NCBI GenBank assembly: GCA_009746045.1
Contig: RPFO01000076.1
Coordinates: 4,705,775 to 4,769,774 of the forward strand
Source of the DNA: Mesostigma viride
Lineage: Eukaryota; Streptophyta; Mesostigmatophyceae; Mesostigmatales; Mesostigmataceae
Length of the DNA: 64,000 nucleotides
Reading direction: 5' to 3'
In this document: positions 54,190-64,000 of the stretch, one piece after another
Layout of the letters: the number at the start of each line of letters is the position of its first letter
How positions within the stretch are numbered: position 1 is the stretch's first letter
Notes under the pieces: generated by a model
Told to the model about the DNA's origin: nothing
The model's input: only the letters and a program-made list of their open reading frames with translations
Databases searched by the model: none
Program-made: the position numbers and the translations under genes

Positions 54190-55220
54190 CAGGGCTGAAA
54201 CCGTGTCAGAGGGCCTGCATCAAGTCAAGATGATGCAGGCCCTCCCACCCTACGTCATGATGGCTGCCCGAGCTACCTGCATTCCAGAAGGAAGATGGTC
54301 AATCATCATTGGAAAGATCCACTAAACTGTGGACCGGATCAGGGCCTGCATCGTCTCGACTCCAGACGATGCAGGCCCTCCAGCGCTGTCGCTATGGCTG
54401 TCCTTAGCGCAGGTCTCCCAAATTGTAAGGTAGACACATGTGTGTGGTTGTTGTCCCGGTTGACTGTGCAAGGTCCAAACCGAATCCGGAGCAGAGTCGT
54501 ATGACCGTCAAGTCCGGCACTGTCACTATGGCTGTCCTTGTCCTTAGCGCAGGTCTCCCAAATTGTAAGGTAGATACACCGTGTGCATGGTTGTTGTCCC
54601 GGTTGCGTGAGAAGGTCCAAACCGCGTGCGAAGGTCCAAACGGCGCAGTGTCGTGTGGCCGTTGCTAAGGTAAGAGATCCGATTTTTTTTAACAATAAAA
54701 TTTGTTTTAAAACAAGGCAGCCGCATACTGTACGTGACGAGCCTGGCACCGCCGCGACGTGTTTCACTCTGGTGAATGGAATGAGATTCCTGGCACCGGC
54801 AAAATACAACGACTAGGATCCAATAAGATCAATCTCTGAACGTCCAGATTTTTTTTGCGTCGCGCAATAGAGTTTTGGTGAATAGCAAAGAAGCGCTTCC
54901 GTACTGGACGAATTTAGATAAATTAGTGTGGGTGGTTCCACTTACAGCACTGTAGATAGCAGCTGATGTAGACCAACTAGTCATTCCGGTGTGCTGAAAC
55001 AAACTTGGACCAACTAAGGAGAGACGTGAGATGTCAGTCACGATATTCTTAGTTTTTTCCAATCATAATGATTTCTTCACAGTTACGAAACAAGCGTGGG
55101 AATAAGTAACCGTTGGATAGCACGCGCTGTAAGATAGTGACCTTGAGTGACTGACGGTTGCAAAGGTACCAAAGGTTCCGAATCCGATTCCCTTCAGGCA
55201 ATTGCGTCAGCCGCTGCATG
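54190..55220. other. Non-coding stretch with inverted and tandem repeats
   Basis: No gene. Two hairpins with GATGCAGGCCCTCC arms lie at about 54208-54248 and 54340-54380. A roughly 130-bp unit (TTAGCGCAGGTCTCCCAAAT and flanks) is duplicated near 54410 and 54545. It may be the 5' flank of the transposase gene. Confidence 0.45.
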
Positions 55221-55912
55221 AGTTAACGCCAAGCGCATGGGCATGCTATTGATTCGGCATATCTCTGCGATTCCAGCGGCACCGGAACGAGTTCATTCCG
55301 ACAAGTATCAAGAAAGTTATGGCGTTCCGACTTCCCGGTCGCGCGCGAGCGCGAGCCGGCTGTTCTTCTAAGTCGGGCGTTGATATTTGCCGACGACATA
55401 TGGGGTCGACAGTAATTCCTGGGCTGACAGGAATTAGGTGCTGAACCTACGACGGTATTGGATTAATACGTCGTACGCAGGAAATAGGAACCTTAACCTG
55501 TGGTCTGTTGGTACCGCAGGCTTAGTCCTGGACTTCTAGGTGCAGATGCAATAATCACCGTGGACTGTACTCTGTGGTCACTGTGCCTGTATGGCAGACC
55601 TACTGTATAGGATCTGGGCGCTGTACAGGTTGTGAATACTGTACCGGGAGTGTTATTACTGAGCAGGCCTCCTAGGCTGCTCAGGACTAGCAAAGCCCAG
55701 TGCACAAGTATATAAAGAATAGGCCAGTGCCAATTGGAGATCTCTTGCGAGCCCGCCTCACGTGTGTTGCCTTGACTTGGCAAACTCGTGTATAAGCCTC
55801 AAGTGTGAGCGCTGTAACATTATCCAATTTTAACAAAGCTCCGTTCCAACCACATTCACACATTGCTGCATTGCAACCATATCCTTATACATTGCGTTTA
55901 AAAACGTTAACT
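55221..55912 (+). repeat. Element I 5' LTR
   Basis: It starts AGTTAACG and ends CGTTAACT, a perfect 8-bp inverted repeat, with TATATAAAG at 55709-55717 as a likely promoter. No second copy is in the window, so the limits rest on the terminal repeat and on ORF position. Confidence 0.65.
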
Positions 55913-55959
55913 CAAATTACAAGCAGTCTCGACGGAACGGCCAGAAGGGTCGTTGCTGT

Positions 55960-56928
55960 TTGCAGCGTGCAGCGTTGACGACGGTGAAGCTTGTCGGGTG
56001 TCGAATGGTGCAGGAAGAACAACGGCAGCAGAATTTCCGGTTTCCTCGGCAGTCTGCTGGTGGTTCCATTTCGCCTGAATTGCGTCGTGTGGTTCGAGAT
56101 TTATCTTTATTGCTTGCAGATCGGCCACCTGTTGATCGCAACTTTGTGCAATTCGTCGACGACCAGGTCGAGGATTGGGAGCGCATTCTGCAGCACGTCC
56201 GGACCATCGTCGTTCCGGCACACCGGAGCGTCGACGACATCGAGCAAGAGCTGCACGGTCTGGTCGGAATACAGACTGTGATTACAGCCTTAGTTGACCG
56301 GGTGCGTGCGGAGTTGTTGGCCAGGGGAGGAGAAGCTGCGGAGCCAGCTGGTGCGGTGCGACGCGAGTTTGTGCAGGCAGCGGCGGGTGCGGGCGCACAA
56401 CGTGCGTTCGCAGGCGAAATTGGCGACAAGGGATTTGCAGCGGGACCAGTTCGACGTGAGAGACGAGGGGCGGAGCGCTACAGGCGGCTAGCAGAGGTCG
56501 AGGCGGCTGAGGAAGCCATCACCGGAGGTCAGCGTGCTACACGAGTCAACAGGAATCCGGAGCGAAGGAGAGTTCCTCTTCAGGAACTGCCCCAACCTCT
56601 TCGCGTTCGAGTGACGCGGTGGGAGGAGTTCGTCCCTCTGGGTTACGACAGTGACCTTGAGGTGGGAGCTGTGGGGGTCGCTGATCTAGGCGACGAGGAG
56701 CTTGGCGACCGCGAGGTGCCAAGGTATAACCCGCGGGGTGGTAACGACGGGTTGTCACCTGTTTACTACACTAACGGTGACGACGCTGTCATCGCGGGCC
56801 GACAGCGGGCTGAAGACGGTGCTGCTGGCAGCAGGGTGCCAGAGCTCATAATTGTGAGCGACAGCGACAGTGACAGCGACAAGGAGAACCAGGAGGCGCC
56901 CGCGGGTGACCGTGGTGGTCTTGACTGA
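55960..56928 (+). CDS. Element I pre-gag ORF (up to 322 aa), function unknown
   Basis: The frame is intact. The start may be the ATG at 55960 or the one at about 56005 (MVQEEQRQQ). Helical N-terminal half: ELRRVVRDLSLLLADR, DWERILQHVRTIVVPAHRSV, DDIEQELHGLVG, whose spacing resembles RNILSTF and RSVTEVTTAIEEL in the A pre-gag ORF. The C-terminal half is charged, ending in an acidic Ser-Asp repeat (SDSDSDSD). No known domain. It stands in the same position as the A and B pre-gag ORFs, between LTR and gag. Confidence 0.6.
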   Translation: MQRAALTTVKLVGCRMVQEEQRQQNFRFPRQSAGGSISPELRRVVRDLSLLLADRPPVDRNFVQFVDDQVEDWERILQHVRTIVVPAHRSVDDIEQELHGLVGIQTVITALVDRVRAELLARGGEAAEPAGAVRREFVQAAAGAGAQRAFAGEIGDKGFAAGPVRRERRGAERYRRLAEVEAAEEAITGGQRATRVNRNPERRRVPLQELPQPLRVRVTRWEEFVPLGYDSDLEVGAVGVADLGDEELGDREVPRYNPRGGNDGLSPVYYTNGDDAVIAGRQRAEDGAAGSRVPELIIVSDSDSDSDKENQEAPAGDRGGLD

Positions 56929-57030
56929 GTGGTAACACTTGTCATTTTCCTTCTTGTTCAGCAGCTTATATTGCTTTAATTGCTGTTTGGCCACTTGGCT
57001 GGCTTGTAGCAGACCTGAACAAGGGCCATC

Positions 57031-57509
57031 ATGAGTGAGGGAGCATGTGACCAACGAGGGCGCGGTGTCGGCTTTGAGCGGCGCGGCGCTGATATGGATG
57101 GACGCGATGGACGCGATGGACGCGGTGGAGTCCCGGCGCTAGGGGACCAGGCTGGGCTAGCGGATGATCAGAGCCAAGGATCTCAAGGCGGTCAGAACGC
57201 GCTGGCAGCAGCAGACCAAGCAGCGCCCAGGCGGCCGACCGTAGCCGAGGGGTACGCGGTGCTAAGCCAGTTTCAGTCCATCAAGGACAATTGGCAGCCC
57301 CGGGACGCTGAAAGGATGCTGGAGGACATGAACTTGTACACGGACATCTACACCGGTGACAAGCGTCGCATCCTGGCGTCTAGTGCCTACATACGGCAGT
57401 CGGCAAGGCGGCTGTTCAAGTTCGTCCGGCAGCGACATACAGCTGGGGATACCTGGGCTGCGTTTATGACGCGCCTCATGGTGTTCCTAAGTGATAAGAG
57501 GACCATAGA
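57031..57509 (+). pseudogene. Element I gag, N-terminal part
   Basis: A 160-residue start (MSEGACDQRG) with a low-complexity Gly/Asp/Arg segment (MDGRDGRDGRGG) and a capsid-like stretch (NWQPRDAERMLEDMNLY; RRLFKFVRQRHTAGDTWAAF). The frame is cut at 57509 by element B; residues after that are B LTR. Confidence 0.65.
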
Positions 57510-58138
57510 AGTTAACGTAAAGGATTTACGTTAGATGGATAGAGATTGTTACGCTCTTTCCAACGGCACCTTGAACGCCTCATTTGGTTACGGGACGTAA
57601 AAGTTATGACGTTTCCTAGGCTGTGCCGACAGTACCCGGCGCGCCACTGTGGGCGCGTACGGACACAGGATGTACAAGTGTCACTTTGATAGTCCGCAGG
57701 ACGTTGACAGGACTTGTACAGGACTTGATGGTCAATTGATAGGTAGGCGTGCTGTAGCGCGCCAGGACCTATGAGACAATTGATGCTGAGTAGTGTACGG
57801 ATAGGTCCACAGGACTAGCCGTATGGACAATTGATAGATCTGCGCGCCAAAGGCGTGCCAGAGTCTGTGTAATCAATTGATTGACAGTTCAGCTGTGACA
57901 GTGCAGCTGAATACTTGGACGCGTCCCTAGTAAGCTATATGAGTGACTTGGTCACACCGGGACGCTAGTTCTTGCGTGCACGTTCTCTTGGCACTGCGAC
58001 CCTGTCGTCTGTGCTGCGTGCAGTCTTGGAAGTGACGTGACTTACGTCTGTGTTTCCTGTTATTAATAAAGGCAACTTCCTGCAAGAACCATGGCGGAAT
58101 TCGTGGCATTCTTACCCTCACAACTCGTATTACACGCT
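57510..58138 (+). repeat. Element B 5' LTR (629 bp)
   Basis: Starts AGTTAACG; matches both A LTRs. The preceding pentamer is ataga; its partner would lie beyond the window. AATAAA occurs near 58065. Confidence 0.85.
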
Positions 58139-58149
58139 CTGTCAAAAAG

Positions 58150-58855
58150 ATGCCAAATTCGGAAGAATTTCGGATTCCGGACGATGAGGAAATAGCCGCT
58201 CCGCCGGCTGGTTCTTCGTCAAGACCGACTGTGCCGTCGTGGCAACAATTGCTCGACGAAGTCACGGTCTCGCTCGACGAGCTTCATCGTCAGCAGCGTG
58301 CAGCTCACGCATTGCTCGGGGATAACCCCGAGGACCCCGATTTGCCAGCACTGGTGCCGGCTCGCGCATTATTGGACCAATCGCAACATTTTATCGACAT
58401 TTACGGTCCAGGTGCGGGGAGGTTTGCGGTCGGTGACCGAAGTCACGACTGCCATTGAGGAGTTGGACAACGTCCTCTCTTCACTCACCGGTTACCAGAG
58501 AAACCTGCAAAACTGGGCATCGCTACGCACGGGGGGCGCGCCGGCGGTGTCGACAAATTTGTTTCAGGATCTCGCGCTGTTATCGCTGCTCACTCGCGGC
58601 GTACGCAGTCGCGAGCGCCAGGTTTTAATTAACCTGGTGGCATTTCTCGCCTCTGTGCGAGAGTGGATTCCCGCGGGGTGGGAATTATTGACGATCTTTA
58701 CACATCCTCTGCGCCTCGTCGCGCGTCGGCGCGTCGCAACTTACGCGGCGGGGAGCACGCCGGTTTTAATTCATACCGGTGCAGGTCCGGAGCTGGATAT
58801 GGAGGATCGTGAGTTCGTATACACGTACTGCGACTTCAGGGGCCTTGACTACTAG
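58150..58855 (+). pseudogene. Element B pre-gag ORF, frameshifted
   Basis: Starts at MPNSEEF and matches the A pre-gag protein to about residue 70. The frame is then broken near 58360 and the match resumes in another frame to the common end GLDY. The LTR ATG at 58091 is not in frame here, because the 7-bp duplication of A is absent. Confidence 0.7.
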
Positions 58856-59024
58856 TCGGCCTAATTTTCTTCTGCAGTACTTGTCGACATTTTTTTGTCG
58901 AATTTCGGCGGCAATTCGCGGGGGCGGCAGCGACACCGGCGCAGGCGGCAGTGGCGACACAAAAATTTTGTACATATTTTCTGCTGCTTTGTTAAGGTGT
59001 TCTTTGAATAGCTGGTAGTGCAGG

Positions 59025-60140
59025 ATGGCTGAGGGACGCCGTAGCAAGGGTCCAGCCAGTGGGAATAATAATGGGGGTGCTGGTAGTGGAACCGCTCACG
59101 TAGATGACGTGGGGCTTACCGGAGAGATTACCAACCTTCCTCACAATAATAATAATGCACAAGCTATTCATGGCTTTGATCTTACCACACAGGGTCTTTT
59201 AATTGTCAATCAGTTGCAGCCTGTAACCTCAGACTCCAAGCCTAAGCAGGCTGAAGAGTTTGTGGAGGGATTGGAAGGGTTCCCTAGCTTGTACGGTGGT
59301 ACAAATTACTATCAAATCTGGATAGGCAGTAGCACTTTTGGCAAGTGTACTGACCAGATTAAGGACCTAACCAGGGAGTGCAAAAAGGCCAATAAGGCCT
59401 GGGCACTGTACGTGGCTGAGCTGAAGGAGCTGCTGGAGGACCAACGAAAGAAGGTCGGCATCCATTGGCAGGACAAGTACCAAGGGTGGGAGGTCAAGGG
59501 GGACCTGATCCAGAACTTTCTCAACTATTGTAAGATGGTTGAGGAGGGCAGGGCTCACGGCTTTAATGTCGCTGATAACATAGCCCTAACCAACTGGCTC
59601 AAGGTTTCTGGGCTGGATAAGGCGACACGTGGCTCCTTAAAAGTCATGTGTGCCCCACACTCTACCCTGAAGGCCTACAAGGTCATCATTAAACAAGCTC
59701 TCGAGGCAGAGGAGCTGTTTGAGGGTGGAGTGCCAGCAGTGAAGGCTACCCAGGCAGGCGGGCGTACCCAGGGTGGCTCCAAGACGTCTGAGGCTGACCG
59801 AAGCCAAGGAGGGCGTAGGGGCAACCATCACAAGCGCAAGGGAGATCATTCACCTGATTCTGACAGGAGGTCACACTCCAAGTCGGTGTTCAGGCGGGTG
59901 GGTGGTCAGCCCAAGCAGGGCAACGCGTCTGACAATGGGGGCAGTGGCCAGGGCAAGTCCAAGATACAATGCTACCTGTGCAAGGGGTGGGGGCACATCA
60001 AGAAGGAGTGTCCCAGCTTCAAGAAGTCCCAGGGCCAGGGCAGCAACAAGAATAACAACAACAACAAGAAGAACAACAACAAGTCCCAGGCAGGCCAGCC
60101 TTCAAAGGGCAGTCAGCAAGAAGACAACAAGGAGCAGTGA
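59025..60140 (+). CDS. Element B gag (intact, 371 aa)
   Basis: A single frame: Gly/Asn-rich N-terminus, capsid-like centre (residues about 80-240), basic linker, and CCHC knuckle CYLCKGWGHIKKEC at residues 316-329, followed by an Asn/Lys-rich tail. It ends CAG TGA CTG, after which the same frame stays open into pol. It forms particles and packages element RNA in the cytoplasm. This intact copy shows that the A gag break is a one-base loss. Confidence 0.85.
   Translation: MAEGRRSKGPASGNNNGGAGSGTAHVDDVGLTGEITNLPHNNNNAQAIHGFDLTTQGLLIVNQLQPVTSDSKPKQAEEFVEGLEGFPSLYGGTNYYQIWIGSSTFGKCTDQIKDLTRECKKANKAWALYVAELKELLEDQRKKVGIHWQDKYQGWEVKGDLIQNFLNYCKMVEEGRAHGFNVADNIALTNWLKVSGLDKATRGSLKVMCAPHSTLKAYKVIIKQALEAEELFEGGVPAVKATQAGGRTQGGSKTSEADRSQGGRRGNHHKRKGDHSPDSDRRSHSKSVFRRVGGQPKQGNASDNGGSGQGKSKIQCYLCKGWGHIKKECPSFKKSQGQGSNKNNNNNKKNNNKSQAGQPSKGSQQEDNKEQ
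60138..60140 (+). promoter_or_regulatory. Probable gag-pol readthrough stop codon (TGA)
   Basis: Same context and frame relation as 17897-17899 in A. Confidence 0.55.
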
Positions 60141-60281
60141 CTGTCTGAGGCAACCCCTACACACCTTAATTCACCCAAGGGGGAGGCCAGGTGCTCCAAT
60201 GCAGATTTTATATCTGGGCAACAAGAGGGTGATCTCCAGGTTCAGTGTGGCCCCAGGTCACCTGGAGAGGTACAGGTTCCT

Positions 60282-63200
60282 ATGAAGACGTCCTTGACAG
60301 CTGATGCAGCTGTAAGTATGTCTGACCCTATGCATCCTCGTGCTGGGCACGAGGGTGGACCTCTCATTTTGAGAGAAACCAATGTACAACCACAGAGGGG
60401 TGTGAAGGCCTCTGGTGGTATGCATGTGGTCCCTGCTGGCGGTCCAGGTGTTGGGCATGAGCAGGGTGACTCAGGCTCTGAGTCAGAACAGGATGGAAGT
60501 CAGCATGGTGATGCTGGACAACCTGACAGCACAGTCCTGACTGTGCCAGGGACTGCTTCCTCTGTGTACCAGGAGTTGGGTGCCCGAATCCACAACATGT
60601 TTGGGCATGCCACTTCTCTGTCAAACAACTTTGCCTTCCGTATGGGCAGGGCACCCCTTCTTAAGGCGTGTCAGCAAGCTGCCTCACGGTGTAAGTGCCA
60701 GTTGTCCTCCAACAAGCCCAGGAAATCACATGCCAAAGCTCTACCTCAGAGCATTGGTGATCTGCAGTGTGATATCCAACACATCAGGGGCATGCAACTG
60801 TTGGTGTGCGTGGACAGGTACACGAAATACAAGGTGCTGGAGCATTTACCTTCTATGAAGAACAGGTACTTGCTGGCTGCCCTGCAGAATGTAAGAGCCA
60901 AGTTTCCTACCACAAGGATCCAGGTGGACATGCAGTTTCAGCATCTCAAGGGTGATCCTACCCTTCCTGAGTTGCTGGTTACACCTAGGGAGGCTCATGG
61001 GCAGCAGGGTGCTATCGAGAGGGCAATCCAGGAGGTCAAGAAATTGATCATCTCTGAAGACTGGGTACCCTTGTCTGCACCTGCACTTGTCAGGAGTGCA
61101 TGGCTGAGGAACGTGGAGCAGCAGCTGAACAGCAGGGTTAACTTCTACTATGATGGAGTTGCTGTCAGCCCAATGGGTCTATATCATGGCCTGTGCCCAC
61201 CACATGTGCTGGAGGGCTGGAAACATGCTGCACATGTCACCTTTGCCAAGCTGAGGGAGAAGGACCGGGGTTGGAAGATGCTGGAGCCACAAGTGGGTCA
61301 GAAGGTCCTAGCTTGGAAGGAACCTAGCCTTTATGGCAAACGTGGTAGCTGGAGTCCTGGGGTGGTTACCCAGGTTGATGAAGCTAGCCACGCATGCTTG
61401 GTCAGCATGGAGGACGAACCAAAGCATGTACACCGGCTGAGTTGGTCATATGTCAAGCCTAACCTGATGAATGAGGGCAGTCAGGCACAAGGCTCACAGG
61501 ATCTGCAGGATTTTCAGGTCCCAGGTGACATCACTGACGCAACGACCACATCTGTTGCAGGGGAATCTGTCAGCCCTGGCCAGGTTGCAGAGGTACTTGT
61601 TGAACAGGCTGCAAGGTCAACAGCTGGGGAGTCAACTGTCAAGCCCAAGGCACTAACCAAGCCCAGGGGGACAAGTTTGGCTGGATTGATTGGGGCTCTA
61701 CAAAGGGCCAAGAAGCAGCCCAAGGTAGCCAAGCTCAGGTGGCATGGCAATCTGGGGCTGGACACTGCCTTAGAGGTAGACACTAATTCTCAGGTTCCAT
61801 TATTGGGACCAGGGCTGCAGCAGGGTACAGCATGTCTGAACCCAGCTATCAGTTTGTGTCTGACTTCAGTGGCGGGGTACACGTGAAGGTACTGGGTGAG
61901 GTATTCATTCCTATCCTTGGACAGGACACTGCTTTTTGTGTCTTGGAGGGCTATCAAGGACCTGCTCTTCTGGGGCAGAATTTCCTATGCCAGGATGGGG
62001 TAGTGATCACGTCCTCTCTCCTGACTAAGGAAGGGGCTGGTCAGGTCCCACTGATTAATTTCAGGACCACTCACCTATCACGTGCAGTAACCAGGACGGT
62101 TAAGCGTGTGCAAGTGTGCCAGGGGCAGGAGCCCTTGGTTGATGACCTCATACTGCCAGCTGCTAGTCATCCAAGCAGTTTGGGCATTGGTCCTCACTCA
62201 CTTGCTGGACACAGCCCTATCAACTACCAAGGCCTGGTGAAGCTCATGTCCTCTCCCATTATGTGTCCCCAGGTCACACTGGGTCTGATTAAATCTGGGG
62301 AGGACTGGATCTCCAAGAAATGCGTGGAACCTGTCAATGACCTGCCTCCTGCACGACGTCTACTCAAGCTCAAGTTTGTCATCAAGATGAAGGAGGTGGA
62401 CGGGGTCAAGGTACCACATGTCAGGCCAGTGCTGAATGAGTTCAAGGGTACTGGTGAGTGCACTGCTGAGGAGTTGTATACCCCTGGCATGCTGCATGAT
62501 ACTTGGAGGCTGCTGCTGTGTGTCTTTCTAGGCCTTCTCAACAAGGGCTTGGACTATGGCTCAGTGGTGATAGACTTCAAGAGGGCATTTCTGGAGGGTG
62601 ATGCAGATGTGGCACAGGAAAAGTGGGAGGGCAAGACGCCTTTCTATGTTAGGGTGCCTGCTGTATGGAAAAGGGACATCCACACGGAGTTCCTTAAAAT
62701 CCTCAAGGGCCTGGAGGGCCTGAGGTCAAGTCCAATAATCTGGAGGGAGACTCTCAACCGTTTCCTGAAGGAGCATTGCAACTTGAAGGTCTCTCCTGTA
62801 GACCCCTGTCTGTTTCTGGGGCAATGGGAAGGCCTGCCAGTGTATGCTTCGCTGCACGGGGATGACCTACATCTGATAGCTCCCACGTCGTGGCTTAAGG
62901 AGCTGATCTCCATCATTAAGTCCAAGTTTCCTCTGGGTAGGGAGCAATGGCAGGTGGAGAATGAGCCTCTGCTGTTTGTGGGCATGGAGGCCACACTGGT
63001 GAAGAAGGGGGGAGTGGCGTATGCTGCTGGTGGGGGGCAATGACTATCAAGAGACCCTCATTAGCAAGCTTCCTCCAACCATCACACAGGCACTGTGTCC
63101 CATGGTGAGGGGCATGGTTGCTTGGGTGGCAGGCATTTCCAGGCCAGACCTTATGGTCATAGCCAGGTTGCCTGATGACATGCTGGTGGAGCTAGGGTCT

Positions 63201-63764
63201 GCCAAGGTGGCTGATCAGGTCAGGGCTTCATCTGGCATTCTGTTGTCTGCAGTGGATTTATCACAACCCATTTGCATGGAGCTGTATGTGGATAGCTCAA
63301 TGGACAGCAGGCAGGTCTCCAAGGTCAGGGGCAGGGCTGCAGGGCTCTTTGTGCTCAGACAGGAAGGCCTGGGGAGTTTGGTGAGCTGGTTTAGTCGCCT
63401 GCACAAACGGGTGGCTGTCAGCAGTGATGTGGCAGAATGCAGGGCTATTTGTGAAGGCATTCACACAAGCCTTTATCTGAAGGAGTTGCTTCATCAGATG
63501 ACTTCTAACACTCCTTGGCCACTTCAGGTTACCACTCTTCTAAAAACAGACTCCATGGGGATGGTGCAGTTTGTGCACAGGCAGATGGCCAGAAGTAGGG
63601 ACTTGGATTATCTCCTTCTTAAGGAGTTGTCCTCCTTGGCCAATATTGAGCATATCCCTGGGGTTGACAATCCTGCTGATGCTTTGACCAAGCTAGTGCA
63701 GAAGGCAGCAGTGCAATACAAGGTTCTTCAGTCTCTGATGGACCCATCTCAGCAAGCTGTCTAA
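60282..63764 (+). pseudogene. Element B pol: integrase, protease-like, RT, RNase H with two frameshifts
   Basis: Same domains and order as A pol. One base is missing near 61796, directly after the protease-like DTNSQ, and the frame breaks again near 63015 between RT and RNase H. Open pieces are 60282-61886, 61832-63043 and 63021-63764. The integrase DDE residues, ALLGQNF, VIDFKRAF, HGDD and the RNase H motifs are all present. Confidence 0.85.
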
Positions 63765-64000
63765 GCTGGTGCATGGTTATAGGGCATTGGAGAGCAGATT
63801 GTGTGGTAGTGTCAGCATTGTGACTGGCATAATACCTGTATTTTAGTCTGTACTAAGGCTCATGGACCATGGTACACTCACTCTGATTTTAATCAGGATA
63901 CAGCCAGGTTTTGGCTGGGGTTCATGCTGTTGACTACACAAGGTTGACAGGTCCATTACAGACCATGTATTCTATTTTAAAAGAAATGTATATTTGTACA
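63765..64000 (+). other. Element B 3' non-coding region, start
   Basis: Matches A 14036-14269 on the other strand without obvious change. The 3' LTR would lie beyond the window. Confidence 0.75.

Larger units (their letters stand above)
55221..57509 (+). mobile_element. Element I: 5' part of a copia-like element, cut by element B
   Basis: It has a 692-bp LTR, a pre-gag ORF and the start of gag, in that order. Element B begins at 57510 inside gag. The remainder lies beyond the right edge of the window. Confidence 0.7.
57510..64000 (+). mobile_element. Element B: second copy of the element A family, inverted relative to A, cut by window edge
   Basis: It contains 5' LTR, pre-gag, gag, pol and 3' non-coding region, almost identical in sequence to A (12691-20535) but on the opposite strand. 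The 5' flank is different from that of A (it lies inside gag of element I), so the two are separate insertions. B has an intact gag but pol is frameshifted twice, the reverse of A. Confidence 0.9.

Overview
This window is nuclear DNA from a eukaryote with a repeat-swollen genome. No ordinary host gene, rRNA or tRNA could be recognised. Almost everything is transposable elements, many nested inside one another. A green-algal (chlorophyte or charophyte) host is the best guess, for three reasons: a PAT/Ngaro-type tyrosine-recombinase retroelement, a CACTA (TNP2) transposase gene with GT-AG introns, and a retroelement carrying a cytosine-5 DNA methyltransferase domain (reported before from charophytes and dinoflagellates). 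The assignment is inference only.

Layout. 1-5595: two related copia-like elements on the + strand. E1 (1-2685, entering from the left) sits inside the pol gene of E2 (2686-about 5595). 5596-8452: non-coding remains of another LTR element (H), with an LTR from 7739. 8453-12685: a broken minus-strand element (G) with gag, zinc knuckle, protease and a truncated methyltransferase. 12691-20535: complete minus-strand copia-like element A, flanked by the 5-bp duplication gatgc. 21487-27131: a CACTA-like non-autonomous DNA element with dense CTGAGA arrays at both ends. 27905-38033: a (CCCCCA)n satellite split by element C (28410-37758, minus strand). C has identical 458-bp LTRs and itself carries a 785-bp inverted-repeat DNA element in its RNase H region. 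39063-51645: a PAT-like tyrosine-recombinase retroelement (F) with A1...B1-A2-B2 split direct repeats. Its gag gene is cut by copia-like element D (40195-47451, duplication gaatt). 51850-52249: truncated E-type LTR. 52290-54189: truncated CACTA TNP2 transposase gene. 55221-57509: 5' part of element I, cut by element B (57510 to the right edge). B is a second, + strand copy of A.

Common theme. Elements A/B, C, D, E and I form one lineage of Ty1/copia-like retrotransposons. In A/B, C and D the retropepsin-like domain lies between integrase and reverse transcriptase instead of before integrase. The protease DTG is DTN or DTQ, and the RT box is HGDD rather than YVDD (RT box also in E). LTRs of all these families end AGTT...AACT rather than TG...CA, with 5-bp target duplications where both flanks can be read. 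A/B, I and probably C have an extra ORF between the 5' LTR and gag. In A and B gag and pol share one frame and are separated by a single TGA, which suggests stop-codon readthrough. This lineage is the most likely undescribed system in the window.
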